DNA of 64,000 bases from Oceanicaulis sp. MMSF_3324 (GTDB lineage: Bacteria; Pseudomonadota; Alphaproteobacteria; Caulobacterales; Maricaulaceae). The stretch spans positions 1-64,000 of the forward strand of contig NZ_JASHIU010000005.1 of NCBI RefSeq assembly GCF_030733545.1, in the 5' to 3' direction. The notes under the pieces are model-generated. The model was not told the DNA's origin, made no database searches, and saw nothing but the letters and a program-made list of their open reading frames with translations. Made by a program: the position numbers and the translations under genes. Of the stretch, positions 1 through 8,848 are shown piece by piece (positions within the stretch are counted from its first letter, which is position 1; each line of letters begins with the position of its first letter).

Positions 1-32
1 CCGGCCGTTCTTGTTCGTGGGATGGAGCAGGA

Positions 33-521
33 CTAGCCCGCGCCGAGATCCCGGCGCGCCGAGATGGCGGTCACCGTGAAACCGGCCACCACATCCAGCA
101 GCGCCATCACGATCAGAAGGAAGAAGGTCGAGGTCGCAAAGACCGGCACCAGCAAGAACAGCAGGATGCCGATCAGCAACGTCGCCATGGACAGGCCGTG
201 ATTAAGCAGCGAGGACGTCCCCGAGCTGGCCGAGCCGATCATCTCGATGAACAGCATCACAAGACCCAGCGTCAGGATCAGGTCGGCCGCCGACACCGCC
301 CAGTCGCCGCTGGGCAGGCCCAGCGTGAACAGCGCATTGGTCAGCATGGACGCGCCTTCAGCGCCGAAGAATGCATCGCTGTACGCCACAAGGGCGTAGA
401 CAATCATCGGAATGAGAAGTTTCGGAAAAATCGTGAACATGTTGAGCCCCCCGCTCTGTTGAACTTGCGCTTCAGAGCTGGCGAGCCCCACAGCAACACC
501 TGAACCCGTCGAATCGGCCAT
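33..521 (-). CDS. Four-helix integral membrane protein, function unknown
   Basis: A 162-residue protein. The ATG at 521 is preceded by a strong AGGAGG about six bases upstream, so I prefer it to the upstream in-frame start that would overlap the neighbouring gene. After a polar N-terminus of about 30 residues there are four hydrophobic segments at about 33-52, 74-96, 110-128 and 132-152. No family was recognised. It starts 58 bases downstream of the GT2 gene on the same strand, so the two are probably cotranscribed. Small multi-TM proteins next to polyprenyl-phosphate GT2 enzymes often help flip or anchor lipid-linked sugars, but that role is only inferred here. Confidence 0.6.
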   Translation of the reverse strand: MADSTGSGVAVGLASSEAQVQQSGGLNMFTIFPKLLIPMIVYALVAYSDAFFGAEGASMLTNALFTLGLPSGDWAVSAADLILTLGLVMLFIEMIGSASSGTSSLLNHGLSMATLLIGILLFLLVPVFATSTFFLLIVMALLDVVAGFTVTAISARRDLGAG

Positions 522-579
522 GGTCGGCCTCCTATCCCCGTCGCCCGTCCACCACCAGCGCCGGATCAGACCGGAGCCT

Positions 580-1308
580 CTAGATCTCGTCCCAGCCGCC
601 GGGCTGACGCGCACGACTGTTGAGCCACATGATACCTAGCATATCGCTCAAAGAGGCGAAAAGGCGACCCAGATTGGTATATTTCGATTGTCCCGCCATG
701 CGTGGCCTGTGGCCCACATCCCGAAACGCCACATGAAAGCCTTCGCGCTTCATGAGGGCGGGGAGGAAACGGTGCTGATGATCAAAGAAGGGTAGCATCA
801 GATAAGCGTCGCGGCGGAAGGCCTTGAGCCCGCAGCCGGTATCATCGGCATCGTCATTGAGCAGCGCCTTGCGCACGCCATTGCCAATGCGCGAGGCCGT
901 CTTCTTCCACTCGCTGTCCTGACGTCCGACCCGGCGACCCGCCACCATGCCCGTGGTGTCCGGCTCTTCGACCAGAGCATCGACCAGGGTGGGAATGTCG
1001 GCAGGCGGGTTCTGGCCATCCCCGTCCAGCATGCACACGATCGGCGCCCTGGCGGCCAGCACGCCCGTGCGGATGGCGCGCGACTGCCCGGCATTCTTGC
1101 GATGCGCGACAATGCGCAAAGTCGGAATGGCGTCCTTGGCCTCGATGAGTTCCGACAAGGTGCCATCGGTGCTGGCGTCATTGACCAGCACGATTTCGTG
1201 AGAACGGTCCTTCAGCACGCCATAGATTTCTTCGGCAAGGCGTGCAGCATTGCCCGCCTCATTGTGCATGGGGGCGATAATGCTCAGCTCGGGGCGGGAA
1301 TCGGTCAT
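580..1308 (-). CDS. Family 2 glycosyltransferase, dolichol/polyprenyl-phosphate mannosyltransferase-like
   Basis: A 242-residue GT-A fold enzyme. It starts with the nucleotide-sugar binding strand SIIAPMHNEAGN (residues 9-20), has VNDASTDGT at 42-50 and the metal-binding DGDGQNPP motif at 95-102 (D95 and D97). This pattern is typical of DPM1/ArnC/GtrB-type enzymes that move a sugar from a nucleotide donor to a polyprenyl phosphate. There is no C-terminal TM pair; the end carries only one amphipathic segment, so the downstream four-TM protein may supply the membrane part. It is divergent from the ArnT-like gene at 1419, which would use a lipid-linked donor of the kind this enzyme makes. No clear Shine-Dalgarno precedes the start. 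Confidence 0.85.
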   Translation of the reverse strand: MTDSRPELSIIAPMHNEAGNAARLAEEIYGVLKDRSHEIVLVNDASTDGTLSELIEAKDAIPTLRIVAHRKNAGQSRAIRTGVLAARAPIVCMLDGDGQNPPADIPTLVDALVEEPDTTGMVAGRRVGRQDSEWKKTASRIGNGVRKALLNDDADDTGCGLKAFRRDAYLMLPFFDHQHRFLPALMKREGFHVAFRDVGHRPRMAGQSKYTNLGRLFASLSDMLGIMWLNSRARQPGGWDEI

Positions 1309-1418
1309 GAAACGCTACGTCTTGGACGGTCTTGCTTGAAGAATAGCTCGCCGCGTTTCATACCGATTATTGAGACAGACGCACGATCTTTTTCTGTTTT
1401 CGAGCGCCCGGGCCGTTC

Positions 1419-3122
1419 ATGTCACTGCAAGACCGCCTGATAAACACCGAACGGGCCAGCCTGTTCATCGCCTTGCTGGCGCTCCTTGCGAGCCTGGCGA
1501 GCGTCTTCACCTTGCCGGTCCTGGACCGCGATGAAGCGCGCTTCGCCCAGGCCAGCGCGCAGATGGTTGAAACCGGCGATATCATCGATATCCGCTTCCA
1601 GGATCAGCCCCGGCACAAGAAACCCATCGGCATCTACTGGCTGCAGAGCCTGACGGTGGCCGCGACCACAGGACCCGAAGCGCGCGAGATCTGGGCCTAT
1701 CGCCTGCCGTCCGTGCTCGGCGCCATGCTGGCTGCGCTCAGCGCCTTCTGGATCGGACGCCGTCTCTATGATCACCGCACGGGCGTGTTCGCAGGCGCGC
1801 TGGTGTCTGTCACGCTTCTGCTCGCCAGTGAGGGCGGCATCGCCAAGACCGACGCCATGCTGTGCGCGATGACCGGGCTGAGCGTTCTGTCCCTCATCGA
1901 GGTCTGGCTGGCGGAGACCGCCGCCAAGCGCCGCAAATGGGCGGTATTGATGTGGGTGTTTGTCGCGCTCGCCGCCCTGATCAAGGGCCCGGTCACGCCG
2001 CTGATGATGGGGCTGGCCGTTTTGGCGCTGTGCGCCATCGAACGGCGGGTGATCTGGCTGAAGGTCTTTTTCTACTGGCCTGGGCCGGTGCTGGCGGCGC
2101 TGATCATTCTGCCCTGGCTTGTGGGCGTCCAGATGGTTTCGGGCGGCAGCTTTCTGTCCGAAGCGCTGGGCGGGGACATGGCGCCGAAGGTCACATCCGG
2201 TCATGAAGGCCATGGCGCGCCGCCGGGCAGCCACCTCTTGCTGCTGCCCATCCTGTTCCTTCCCGCCATTGTCAGCCTGCCCGCCGGTCTGGCGAGCCTG
2301 ATCCGGGACTGGCGCGAACAAACCCCGGGCGCACAGGCGTCACGCCTGCTGGTCGCTTTCATCGCGCCGGCCTGGCTTGTGGTCGAGCTTCTGCCGACCA
2401 AGCTGCCGCACTACCCCCTGCCCATCTATCCCGCACTCGCGGTGGTCGCCGGATTGGGCTTTGTGCGCTGGGGACGCGTGGAGCGGCGCTGGCGGCTTCT
2501 GGGGCTGGGCCTGCTGGCGCTGGGCGTCATCGCCGCCGCAGCGGTGCTCATTGCGCTGGGCTGGCGGTTCAATGGCGCGCTCTGGGCGGCGTATCTCGCC
2601 ACCGGCCTTATGGCGCTGGGCGGTCTCGCCGCCACCTTCGCGCTCTATATGCGCCGATATGATCTGGCGCTGATCGCGCTCGTCGTGCTGGGGCTGAGCT
2701 GGCACGGCCTGGGACGCGGCGTGGTGGCGCCGTCGGCGGCCATCCTGTTCCCGTCCAACCCCGCCGCGGTGGAGATCGCCGATTTGCGCACGCAGGCGCC
2801 GGATGCGCGCCTGATCTCGACCTATACCGAACCGAGCTTTGTCTTCCTGACCCGAGGCGAGGTGGAGTTGCGCGACGCGGACGCCATCGCTGCACAACTG
2901 GCGGCGGGAGACCTCGATTTCTCCGCCCCGCGCCTTTACGTGTTTGATCTGAGCCGCTGGAGCGACCATGCGGCGCAAACCCTTCGTCCACTGGTCCAGC
3001 GCGCCTGCGCGGTGCGTCTTGTGGACGGGTTCAACTATTCACGCGGTGACGACACCATCCTGCTCATCGCCGCGACCGGCTGTGGATCAACCACAGCGGA
3101 GACTCCAGGGAGTACGCCATGA
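1419..3122 (+). CDS. ArnT-like membrane glycosyltransferase (GT83/PMT family)
   Basis: A 567-residue polytopic inner-membrane protein. After TM1 (about 15-33) comes the periplasmic signature VLDRDEARFAQ (34-44); the D38-E39 pair matches the catalytic acidic residues of PMT/ArnT enzymes. It is followed by the KKPIGIYWLQ motif and about ten further hydrophobic segments, then a soluble C-terminal domain. ArnT-family enzymes transfer a sugar from a polyprenyl-phosphate carrier to lipid A or another envelope acceptor at the periplasmic face. The donor sugar here is unknown, because no arn sugar-synthesis genes are in view. The stop overlaps the next start by four bases (ATGA), so the HMG-CoA-lyase-like gene is translationally coupled. 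Confidence 0.88.
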   Translation: MSLQDRLINTERASLFIALLALLASLASVFTLPVLDRDEARFAQASAQMVETGDIIDIRFQDQPRHKKPIGIYWLQSLTVAATTGPEAREIWAYRLPSVLGAMLAALSAFWIGRRLYDHRTGVFAGALVSVTLLLASEGGIAKTDAMLCAMTGLSVLSLIEVWLAETAAKRRKWAVLMWVFVALAALIKGPVTPLMMGLAVLALCAIERRVIWLKVFFYWPGPVLAALIILPWLVGVQMVSGGSFLSEALGGDMAPKVTSGHEGHGAPPGSHLLLLPILFLPAIVSLPAGLASLIRDWREQTPGAQASRLLVAFIAPAWLVVELLPTKLPHYPLPIYPALAVVAGLGFVRWGRVERRWRLLGLGLLALGVIAAAAVLIALGWRFNGALWAAYLATGLMALGGLAATFALYMRRYDLALIALVVLGLSWHGLGRGVVAPSAAILFPSNPAAVEIADLRTQAPDARLISTYTEPSFVFLTRGEVELRDADAIAAQLAAGDLDFSAPRLYVFDLSRWSDHAAQTLRPLVQRACAVRLVDGFNYSRGDDTILLIAATGCGSTTAETPGSTP

Positions 3123-4021
3123 GCCGCCCGATCGAGATTGTGGAAGTCGGTCCCCGCGACGGATTGCAGAACGACCCGGTCCTGCTGGACACCTCGGTGA
3201 AGCTTGAATTCATCGAGCGGCTCATCGAGACCGGCGTCAAACGCATGGAAGCGGCGAGCTTCGTCAATCCCAAGGCCGTGCCGAAAATGGCGGATTCCAT
3301 CGAGGTGATGGCGCAGGTCCCGCGCGATCGCGGCGTGTCCTTCATCGGATTGGCGCTCAATGAGCGCGGCATGCGCCAGGCGATCGAGTCCCGCTGTGAC
3401 GAGATCAATTATGTGATGGTCGCCTCTGAGGGCTTTGGCAAACGCAATCAGAACGCCACGCCGCAGGATACCGCCGATCTGCTGGACCGGATCGCCGTGC
3501 TGGCTCACGACGCCGCCATCCCGCTGTCCGCCACCATCTCGGTCGCCTTTGGCGATCCGTTCGACGGCGAAGTGGACCCGGTCATTCTGGGCGAGCTGGC
3601 GGGACGCGCCGCAGCCGCCGGCGCAACCGAAATCGCCCTGGGCGACACCATCGGCGTGGCGACGCCCTGGCAGGTGGAGAAGGCGGTCGAGATCGCGCGC
3701 GAGGCCGCGCCGAAAGCGCGCCTGCGCCTGCATTTTCACAACACCCGCAACACCGCCATCGCCAATGTCTTCGCGGCGGTCGAAGCGGGCGTGGATGTCA
3801 TCGACGCTTCAGCGGGCGGCATTGGCGGCTGCCCGTTCGCACCCAGGGCGACGGGCAATGTGGCCACAGAAGACGTGGTCTACATGCTCGAGCGTGGCGG
3901 GTTCAGCACCGGCATTGATCTGGACAAGATGATCGAGACCGCGCACTGGCTGGAAACGGTGGCGCTCCAGCACCCGATCGAATCCGCCCTGTCCAAGGCC
4001 GGTCCGTTTCCACCGCGCTGA
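3119..4021 (+). CDS. Hydroxymethylglutaryl-CoA lyase family protein
   Basis: A 300-residue TIM-barrel HMGL-like enzyme. It carries VGPRDGLQND at 10-19 (R13, D14 in the catalytic loop), the metal-binding H205 and H207 in LHFHNT, and the glycine-rich GGIGGCPFAP loop with C238, matching HMG-CoA lyase's active-site Cys loop. HMG-CoA lyase cleaves HMG-CoA to acetyl-CoA and acetoacetate in leucine degradation. The HFHNT motif differs from the HCHDT form of classical lyases, so a related acyl-CoA lyase activity is possible. It overlaps the ArnT-like gene by ATGA, an unexpected partner with no obvious metabolic link. Confidence 0.85.
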   Translation: MSRPIEIVEVGPRDGLQNDPVLLDTSVKLEFIERLIETGVKRMEAASFVNPKAVPKMADSIEVMAQVPRDRGVSFIGLALNERGMRQAIESRCDEINYVMVASEGFGKRNQNATPQDTADLLDRIAVLAHDAAIPLSATISVAFGDPFDGEVDPVILGELAGRAAAAGATEIALGDTIGVATPWQVEKAVEIAREAAPKARLRLHFHNTRNTAIANVFAAVEAGVDVIDASAGGIGGCPFAPRATGNVATEDVVYMLERGGFSTGIDLDKMIETAHWLETVALQHPIESALSKAGPFPPR

Positions 4022-4121
4022 GTTCAGGGCGAACCGCCGCACCAGATCGTCCGAACGAGGGAACTTCCTCCCCATCGCCTCGTTGCATGGGCTCGACTTA
4101 CTTCGAGACGAGGCCTGAAAG

Positions 4122-4676
4122 ATGGACACCAACAGCAATTATTGGCGCTTCGCCGCCATGATCGGGACATCGACCCTGATCATGTTCGCACTCATGTATT
4201 TCAATACTTTCGCGTTCGAACATGTGCGCTGGAGCGAGACTCGCTTTTACATGACCTTCGTAATGGGCGCAGCCATGGCCGTGGTCATGCTGTCTTTCAT
4301 GCTGGGCATGTACAAGAACACGAAAATCAATCTGGGCATTTATGCCGGGAGCGCCGTGGTGTTCATCCTCGCGCTGTTTCTGGTGCGGTCACAGGTCACC
4401 GTTGGGGACCAGTCCTACATGAAGGCCATGATCCCGCATCATTCCATCGCCGTCATGACCAGTGAACGAGCGGGCATCGAGGACGCCCGCGTGCGCACGC
4501 TCGCCAATGAGATCATTGAAGCCCAGCGTCGTGAGATCAAGGAGATGGAATGGTTGATCCGCGACATCGCCGAGAACGGCGCGGCGACAACCCAGGCCGA
4601 AGCTCAATCCCGTCCCGTACCCGACTTTGAAGGCCGCCTGGACCCTGAAGCACCCGCGGGTTCAGACGTGCGCTAA
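4122..4676 (+). CDS. DUF305-domain membrane protein
   Basis: A 184-residue protein with three TM segments (about 11-29, 43-62 and 71-88), then a soluble four-helix domain bearing the DUF305 signature MIPHHSIAVM (H106, H107). DUF305 proteins resemble ferritin-like helical bundles and are often found with copper and other metal-handling genes; the His pair is a likely metal ligand. No metal-resistance genes lie next to it. It stands alone 100 bases after the HMGL-like gene and converges with the GT2 gene at 4697. Confidence 0.85.
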   Translation: MDTNSNYWRFAAMIGTSTLIMFALMYFNTFAFEHVRWSETRFYMTFVMGAAMAVVMLSFMLGMYKNTKINLGIYAGSAVVFILALFLVRSQVTVGDQSYMKAMIPHHSIAVMTSERAGIEDARVRTLANEIIEAQRREIKEMEWLIRDIAENGAATTQAEAQSRPVPDFEGRLDPEAPAGSDVR

Positions 4677-4696
4677 CTCCTAGCTAGCCGTACTTT

Positions 4697-5599
4697 TCAC
4701 AGCTCGGAGGCCGGCCATTTGCCGGCCGTCCGGGCCTGGATCTGGAACAGCACTGAACGCATCACGGCGCCCAGAAGGAAAACCGGCCCCAGGATAAATC
4801 CCTGCAACGGACCGATAATGCCGCCATGCAGGGTGAAATACCGGGCCAGTCCCAGCGCCTTGAAGATTTCGACCTTGATCTGGCTGATCTTGGAGGTGGA
4901 GCCCACATGGGCGATCTCCACACGAGGCTCGAAAATCACCTCGCCGCCCGCATCCCGCGCCCGCTTGCAGATATCGATATCCTCCACATGGAGGAAATAG
5001 CCCTCATCAAACCCGTCCAGCCGCTCGAAGCCGCGACGGGTCATCAACATGGCGGCGCCGGACACGGTGGGCATTTCAACCGGTTGGGACGGCAATGGTT
5101 CGTGTTCGCGATGGAATTTGCAAGACAGGCCCAGAAAGCCGGTCAGCGCAGACCCCAGCGTCAGCGCGCCCCGACGTCCGCCGCGTTGTTCCTTGCCATC
5201 GGGGCCAATCAGACGGGCGCCGACAATGGCGGGCTCGTCCCGGCCCTGCACGGTCTTGAGCATGCGACTGGCGTCGCCCGGCTTGAGCACCGCATCGGGG
5301 TTGAGGAACAGGAGCGCTTCTCCACGCGCCGATTGCGCGCCGATATTGCAGCCTTTGGAGAAGCCCAGATTGCCGCCCGTATGCACTAGACGCAGCTTGG
5401 CGTCATGGCGGGCGCGCTGTTCGAGCTGCTCGATCATTTCGGGCGGGTTGTCGTGATTGACGAGCACCAGCTCGTCCACGTCCGGCGCGGCGAGGACGGA
5501 ATCCACGCACTCGAGCAGGACGTCACCCGTGCGATACGTCACGATGACGGCTGAAATTCCTGATCGGACTGGTTGATCCACGTCCGTTCCCCCGCTCAC
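4697..5599 (-). CDS. Family 2 glycosyltransferase (rhamnosyltransferase-like)
   Basis: A 300-residue GT-A enzyme: SAVIVTYRTGDVLLECVDSV near the N-terminus, FLNPDAVLKPGD as the DxD-type motif, and a C-terminal region with one amphipathic or TM-like segment (about 262-285). This layout matches WbbL/rhamnosyl-type GT2 enzymes of O-antigen or polysaccharide assembly. The start is GTG at 5599, overlapping the YidD stop (GTGA), with a GGGGGA Shine-Dalgarno just upstream. It is the last gene of the cysS - NifU-like - yidD - GT2 run. Its acceptor cannot be read from the sequence. Confidence 0.82.
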   Translation of the reverse strand: MSGGTDVDQPVRSGISAVIVTYRTGDVLLECVDSVLAAPDVDELVLVNHDNPPEMIEQLEQRARHDAKLRLVHTGGNLGFSKGCNIGAQSARGEALLFLNPDAVLKPGDASRMLKTVQGRDEPAIVGARLIGPDGKEQRGGRRGALTLGSALTGFLGLSCKFHREHEPLPSQPVEMPTVSGAAMLMTRRGFERLDGFDEGYFLHVEDIDICKRARDAGGEVIFEPRVEIAHVGSTSKISQIKVEIFKALGLARYFTLHGGIIGPLQGFILGPVFLLGAVMRSVLFQIQARTAGKWPASEL

Positions 5600-5952
5600 T
5601 CATCCCCCGGCGCACGTTCCGCCGGAAGAATGTAGCCCTGTTTGTCGCGCGCCGGCCCCTCGCGTAGCGCCCAGACTTTCCACCACGCCGCATTCGGGCG
5701 AGGCGGAGGCGCCGGATCATAGCCCCAGGTGCCGCCGGGACGACATCGCAAGACGCGACCGGCCGCCAGCCAGGAGCCCCGCCACAAGCCTTGCTCGCTG
5801 ACGCAGCCGACTGCGTAATGCGAACAACTGGGCTGGTGACGGCACCGCACGCCTAACGCGTAAAGGACCGGAGACAATCCGATCTGGTAAGCGCGGAGCA
5901 GTACCAGTCCTACGCGAGTCGGCAAACGTGATATTCCAGCTCGTTCGCACAT
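5596..5952 (-). CDS. yidD: Membrane protein insertion efficiency factor YidD
   Basis: A 118-residue protein with the YidD core LLRAYQIGLSPVL followed by the Cys-rich CRHQPSCSHYAV motif and GTWGYDPAP. YidD is a small peripheral inner-membrane protein that assists YidC-dependent insertion. I chose the ATG at 5952 because it gives the usual short amphipathic N-terminus. An in-frame TTG at 6015, overlapping the upstream stop as TTGA, is a possible alternative, but it has no Shine-Dalgarno and would add 21 atypical residues. The C-terminal extension of about 35 residues after the core is longer than in most YidDs. It overlaps the downstream GT2 gene by four bases. It is not beside rnpA/yidC, where yidD is often found. 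Confidence 0.9.
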   Translation of the reverse strand: MCERAGISRLPTRVGLVLLRAYQIGLSPVLYALGVRCRHQPSCSHYAVGCVSEQGLWRGSWLAAGRVLRCRPGGTWGYDPAPPPRPNAAWWKVWALREGPARDKQGYILPAERAPGDE

Positions 5953-6011
5953 TAGAGGCTCAGTTTCACACACGATCAATCCAAAACTGGGGCCCGCAGC
6001 CGAGCCGAGGC

Positions 6012-6440
6012 TCAATTGCGGGCCAGCGCCGCCTCGAAAGCCTCCGTCGCCGCATCAAAGGCCAGCATGATCGAGCCATGACGCTGACGATAGGATGCAG
6101 CGGGTTGAAGCGTCTTTAGGGCCGAAAAACGACCATTCGGCGCCGCGCCGCCATCCTTCAGCATAGCCTTAAGCGCCTCTCGCGTCGCGCGAATTTCTTC
6201 AAGGTCCGCGCCGATCGCCGATCGCGCGAGCACGCTGGCGCTCGCCTGGCCCAGCGCGCAGGCCTTCACCTCGAGCCCCAAGTCGGAAATCCGGCCCGCT
6301 TCAACCCTGAGATCCAGCGTCAGTTCTGACCCGCAAATCCGCGACACCTTGTGAGCGCTGGCGTCCGGCGCGGAGAGACGACCGATATGCGGAATATCGG
6401 CCGCCAGCTCCAACAGGTCATGGGAGTAGATCTCGCTCAT
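6012..6440 (-). CDS. NifU/IscU-like iron-sulfur scaffold protein (atypical)
   Basis: A 142-residue protein of the IscU/NifU N-terminal fold. It retains the first Cys (SRICGSELTLDL) and the second Cys in LEVKACALGQASASVL, matching the CGD and GCGSAIASSS regions of IscU. Where IscU has its third ligand (a Cys before S-x-LA-x-DA) this protein has RHGSIMLAFDA, so that Cys is missing. It may bind clusters with a different ligand or work as an accessory scaffold rather than a canonical IscU. It lies 39 bases after cysS and probably shares its transcript, a loose link through cysteine. Confidence 0.78.
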   Translation of the reverse strand: MSEIYSHDLLELAADIPHIGRLSAPDASAHKVSRICGSELTLDLRVEAGRISDLGLEVKACALGQASASVLARSAIGADLEEIRATREALKAMLKDGGAAPNGRFSALKTLQPAASYRQRHGSIMLAFDAATEAFEAALARN

Positions 6441-6479
6441 GATCGCTATGTCCGCACTCGGCGGGACGAAATCAAGACG

Positions 6480-7868
6480 TCAGTCCTTCAGCCGCCAGGT
6501 GGCGCCTTCCGGCCCGTCATCCACCTGGACATTCTTGGCGTTGAGCACATCGCGAATGGCGTCCGCCTTGGCAAAGTCCTTGGCCTGACGCGCCGCGAGC
6601 CGTTCGGCCAGCAACTGGTCGATCTCGGCGCGCAGGGCCTCATCCACCTGGTCCAGACCGAACCAGGCGTCCGGATCCTGATCGAACAGGCCCAGAAGAC
6701 GGCCCGCCGCCAGAAGCTCGCCCTTGGCCTGGGCCTGCTCGGCTTCGGATTGCGCCTTGTTGGCGCGCCCCGTGATCTCGAACAGGGCCGCCAGGGCCTT
6801 GGGCGTGTTCAGGTCATCCAGCAGCGCGTTCAGCACCGCTTCGGGCACGTCGGAGCTTGTCGCCTCGACCGCGTTCAGACGCCGCAAGACGCCATAGATC
6901 CGGTCCATGGACCGCTGGGTGTTTTCCAGCAACTTGGCGTTCCAGTCGAGCGGAGCACGGTAATGACCGGTCATCAGTGCATAGCGGATGACCTCGCCCT
7001 TGATGCCTTTCTGCAGAAGGTCATTGGGTTTGATCACATTGCCAAGCGATTTGGACATCTTCTCGGACGCCATCGACAGGAAGCCATTGTGCAGCCAGTA
7101 GTTCGCCAATGGCGCGCCGGCATGGGCGCAGACCGACTGCGCGACTTCGTTTTCATGGTGCGGAAAGACGAGATCGCCGCCGCCGCCATGGATGTCGATG
7201 GTTTCTCCGAGCGTCGCCTCGATCATGGCCGAGCACTCAAGGTGCCAGCCCGGACGGCCATTGCCGAACGGCGCTTCCCATTCAGGCTCGCCCGGCTTTG
7301 ACGGCTTCCACAGCACGAAATCGGCGGGATCCTTCTTGTACGGGGCCACTTCCACGCGCGCGCCCGCAATCATGTCGTCGAGCGAGCGTCCGGACAGCTT
7401 GCCGTATTTGTCGTAGCTGCTGACCGAGAACAGCACATGGCCTTCGGCGGCATAGGCGAAGCCGTCCGCCATCAACCGTTCGATCATAGCCATCATCTGG
7501 GGCATGTGCGCGGTCGCCGCCGGCTCGAGCGAAGGCGGGGTGATGTTCAGCGCCGCGCTGTCCTCGCGATAAATCCGGGCGTATTTGTCGGTGATCACGG
7601 AAATATCAACACCGGCGTCCGCGGCCGCCTTGTTGATCTTGTCATCCACGTCCGTGATGTTGCGCGCATAGACCACATGCTCCGCGCCATAGACGTGACG
7701 CAGAAGCCGGAACAAGACGTCAAAGGCCACCGGCGGGCGGAAATTGCCAATATGGGCTTCGGAATAGACCGTCGGGCCACACACATACATCGTCACCCGG
7801 TCGGCATCGATCGGAACGAAGTCGCGCTTTTCACGCGCAGCAGTGTCATACAGTTTCAGGACGGTCAT
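6480..7868 (-). CDS. cysS: Cysteinyl-tRNA synthetase
   Basis: A 462-residue class I aminoacyl-tRNA synthetase that charges tRNA-Cys. The HIGH signature is HIGN (39-42) and KMSKS is at 270-274. The cysteine-binding zinc site is visible as C30 (in YVCGPTVY), C212 (in HLECSA) and the H237-H238-E239 cluster. Length and domain order are normal for the family. A short GGAAA sits upstream of the ATG. It heads the minus-strand run that continues into the NifU-like, yidD and GT2 genes, and is divergent from folE across a 288-base region. Confidence 0.97.
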   Translation of the reverse strand: MTVLKLYDTAAREKRDFVPIDADRVTMYVCGPTVYSEAHIGNFRPPVAFDVLFRLLRHVYGAEHVVYARNITDVDDKINKAAADAGVDISVITDKYARIYREDSAALNITPPSLEPAATAHMPQMMAMIERLMADGFAYAAEGHVLFSVSSYDKYGKLSGRSLDDMIAGARVEVAPYKKDPADFVLWKPSKPGEPEWEAPFGNGRPGWHLECSAMIEATLGETIDIHGGGGDLVFPHHENEVAQSVCAHAGAPLANYWLHNGFLSMASEKMSKSLGNVIKPNDLLQKGIKGEVIRYALMTGHYRAPLDWNAKLLENTQRSMDRIYGVLRRLNAVEATSSDVPEAVLNALLDDLNTPKALAALFEITGRANKAQSEAEQAQAKGELLAAGRLLGLFDQDPDAWFGLDQVDEALRAEIDQLLAERLAARQAKDFAKADAIRDVLNAKNVQVDDGPEGATWRLKD

Positions 7869-8156
7869 TAAAGCGTTTCCAAAGTCTGAGCGCAGCGCAG
7901 GGATTTGCGTTGCACCATGGCGCCGGTCTACAACGTCGTCCGCTTGGGAAAAAGACTTGTTACGGCATTGGACATTTCAAAGCCTGAAACTACCTAAGCG
8001 CAGGACGCGGTGAAAAACCGCATCCCGGAGGAAAACATCTAGACCCGGCGCGCGCCGACGGCTTTCCCGTCCCGCCCTGCTGGATCCGGAAACCGGTACT
8101 TCGTCGTTCTGTTCTTTTGGCAGGACGGCGCCCGTCAACGAAAGGATCCGCCATTC

Positions 8157-8786
8157 ATGGACGCCATGACTGACAAAGAAACCCTGGCCAACCTCCCTGA
8201 GGACGCCATCGTTCGCCCGACCCGTGAAGAAGCTGAAGAAGCGGTGCGCACCCTGTTGCGCTGGGCCGGCGACGACCCCCGCCGTGAAGGCTTGCTGGAA
8301 ACGCCCAAGCGCGTCGTGAACGCCTATAACGACTGGTTCCGCGGCTATGACGAAGACCCGAACAAGATTCTTGGCAAGCGCTTCGAGGATGTTCAGGGCT
8401 ATGACGACATGGTCATGCTGACCAATATCGATGTGGAGAGCCATTGCGAGCACCACATGGCGCCGATCCTGGGTACGGCCTGCGTGGCCTATCTGCCCGA
8501 CCGCGCCGTTGTCGGCATCTCCAAGATCGCCAAGGTGGTCGAGGCCTTCTCCAAGCGTCTGCAGACCCAGGAGACCATGACCGCCCAGATCGCCGATGCG
8601 ATCGAGGAAGCGATGAGCCCGCTGGGCGTCGCCATCTTCGTGGACGCCAAGCACCAGTGCATGACCACCCGCGGCGTGCACCATCCCAACGTCTCCACGA
8701 TCACCACCATGTTCCGCGGCGAGTTCAAGGCGAACGCCGAACTGCGCCAGCGCTTCATGAATCTGTGTGAGCAGTCCAAGCGCTAG
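8157..8786 (+). CDS. folE: GTP cyclohydrolase I
   Basis: A 209-residue type IA enzyme converting GTP to 7,8-dihydroneopterin triphosphate, the first step of folate (and tetrahydropterin) synthesis. The zinc ligands are visible: C97 and H100 in SHCEHHMAP and C168 in HQCMTTRGV. The N-terminal extension (about 20 residues) is ordinary. An AAAGGA lies about ten bases before the ATG at 8157; an in-frame ATG three codons later is a possible alternative. The gene is monocistronic, followed immediately by a strong terminator. Confidence 0.97.
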   Translation: MDAMTDKETLANLPEDAIVRPTREEAEEAVRTLLRWAGDDPRREGLLETPKRVVNAYNDWFRGYDEDPNKILGKRFEDVQGYDDMVMLTNIDVESHCEHHMAPILGTACVAYLPDRAVVGISKIAKVVEAFSKRLQTQETMTAQIADAIEEAMSPLGVAIFVDAKHQCMTTRGVHHPNVSTITTMFRGEFKANAELRQRFMNLCEQSKR

Positions 8787-8811
8787 GCGCGGACTGATCC
8801 GCAATCAGGCG

Positions 8812-8843
8812 AAAGCCCGGGAGTTCCGCTCCCGGGCTTTTTT
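8812..8843 (+). terminator. Rho-independent terminator after folE
   Basis: A 12-bp perfect inverted repeat (arms 8812-8823 and 8829-8840, AAAGCCCGGGAG / CTCCCGGGCTTT) with a five-base loop and a run of T at the 3' side. The A-run on the left means it can also serve the convergent azoreductase gene. Confidence 0.9.
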
Positions 8844-8848
8844 CTGTG

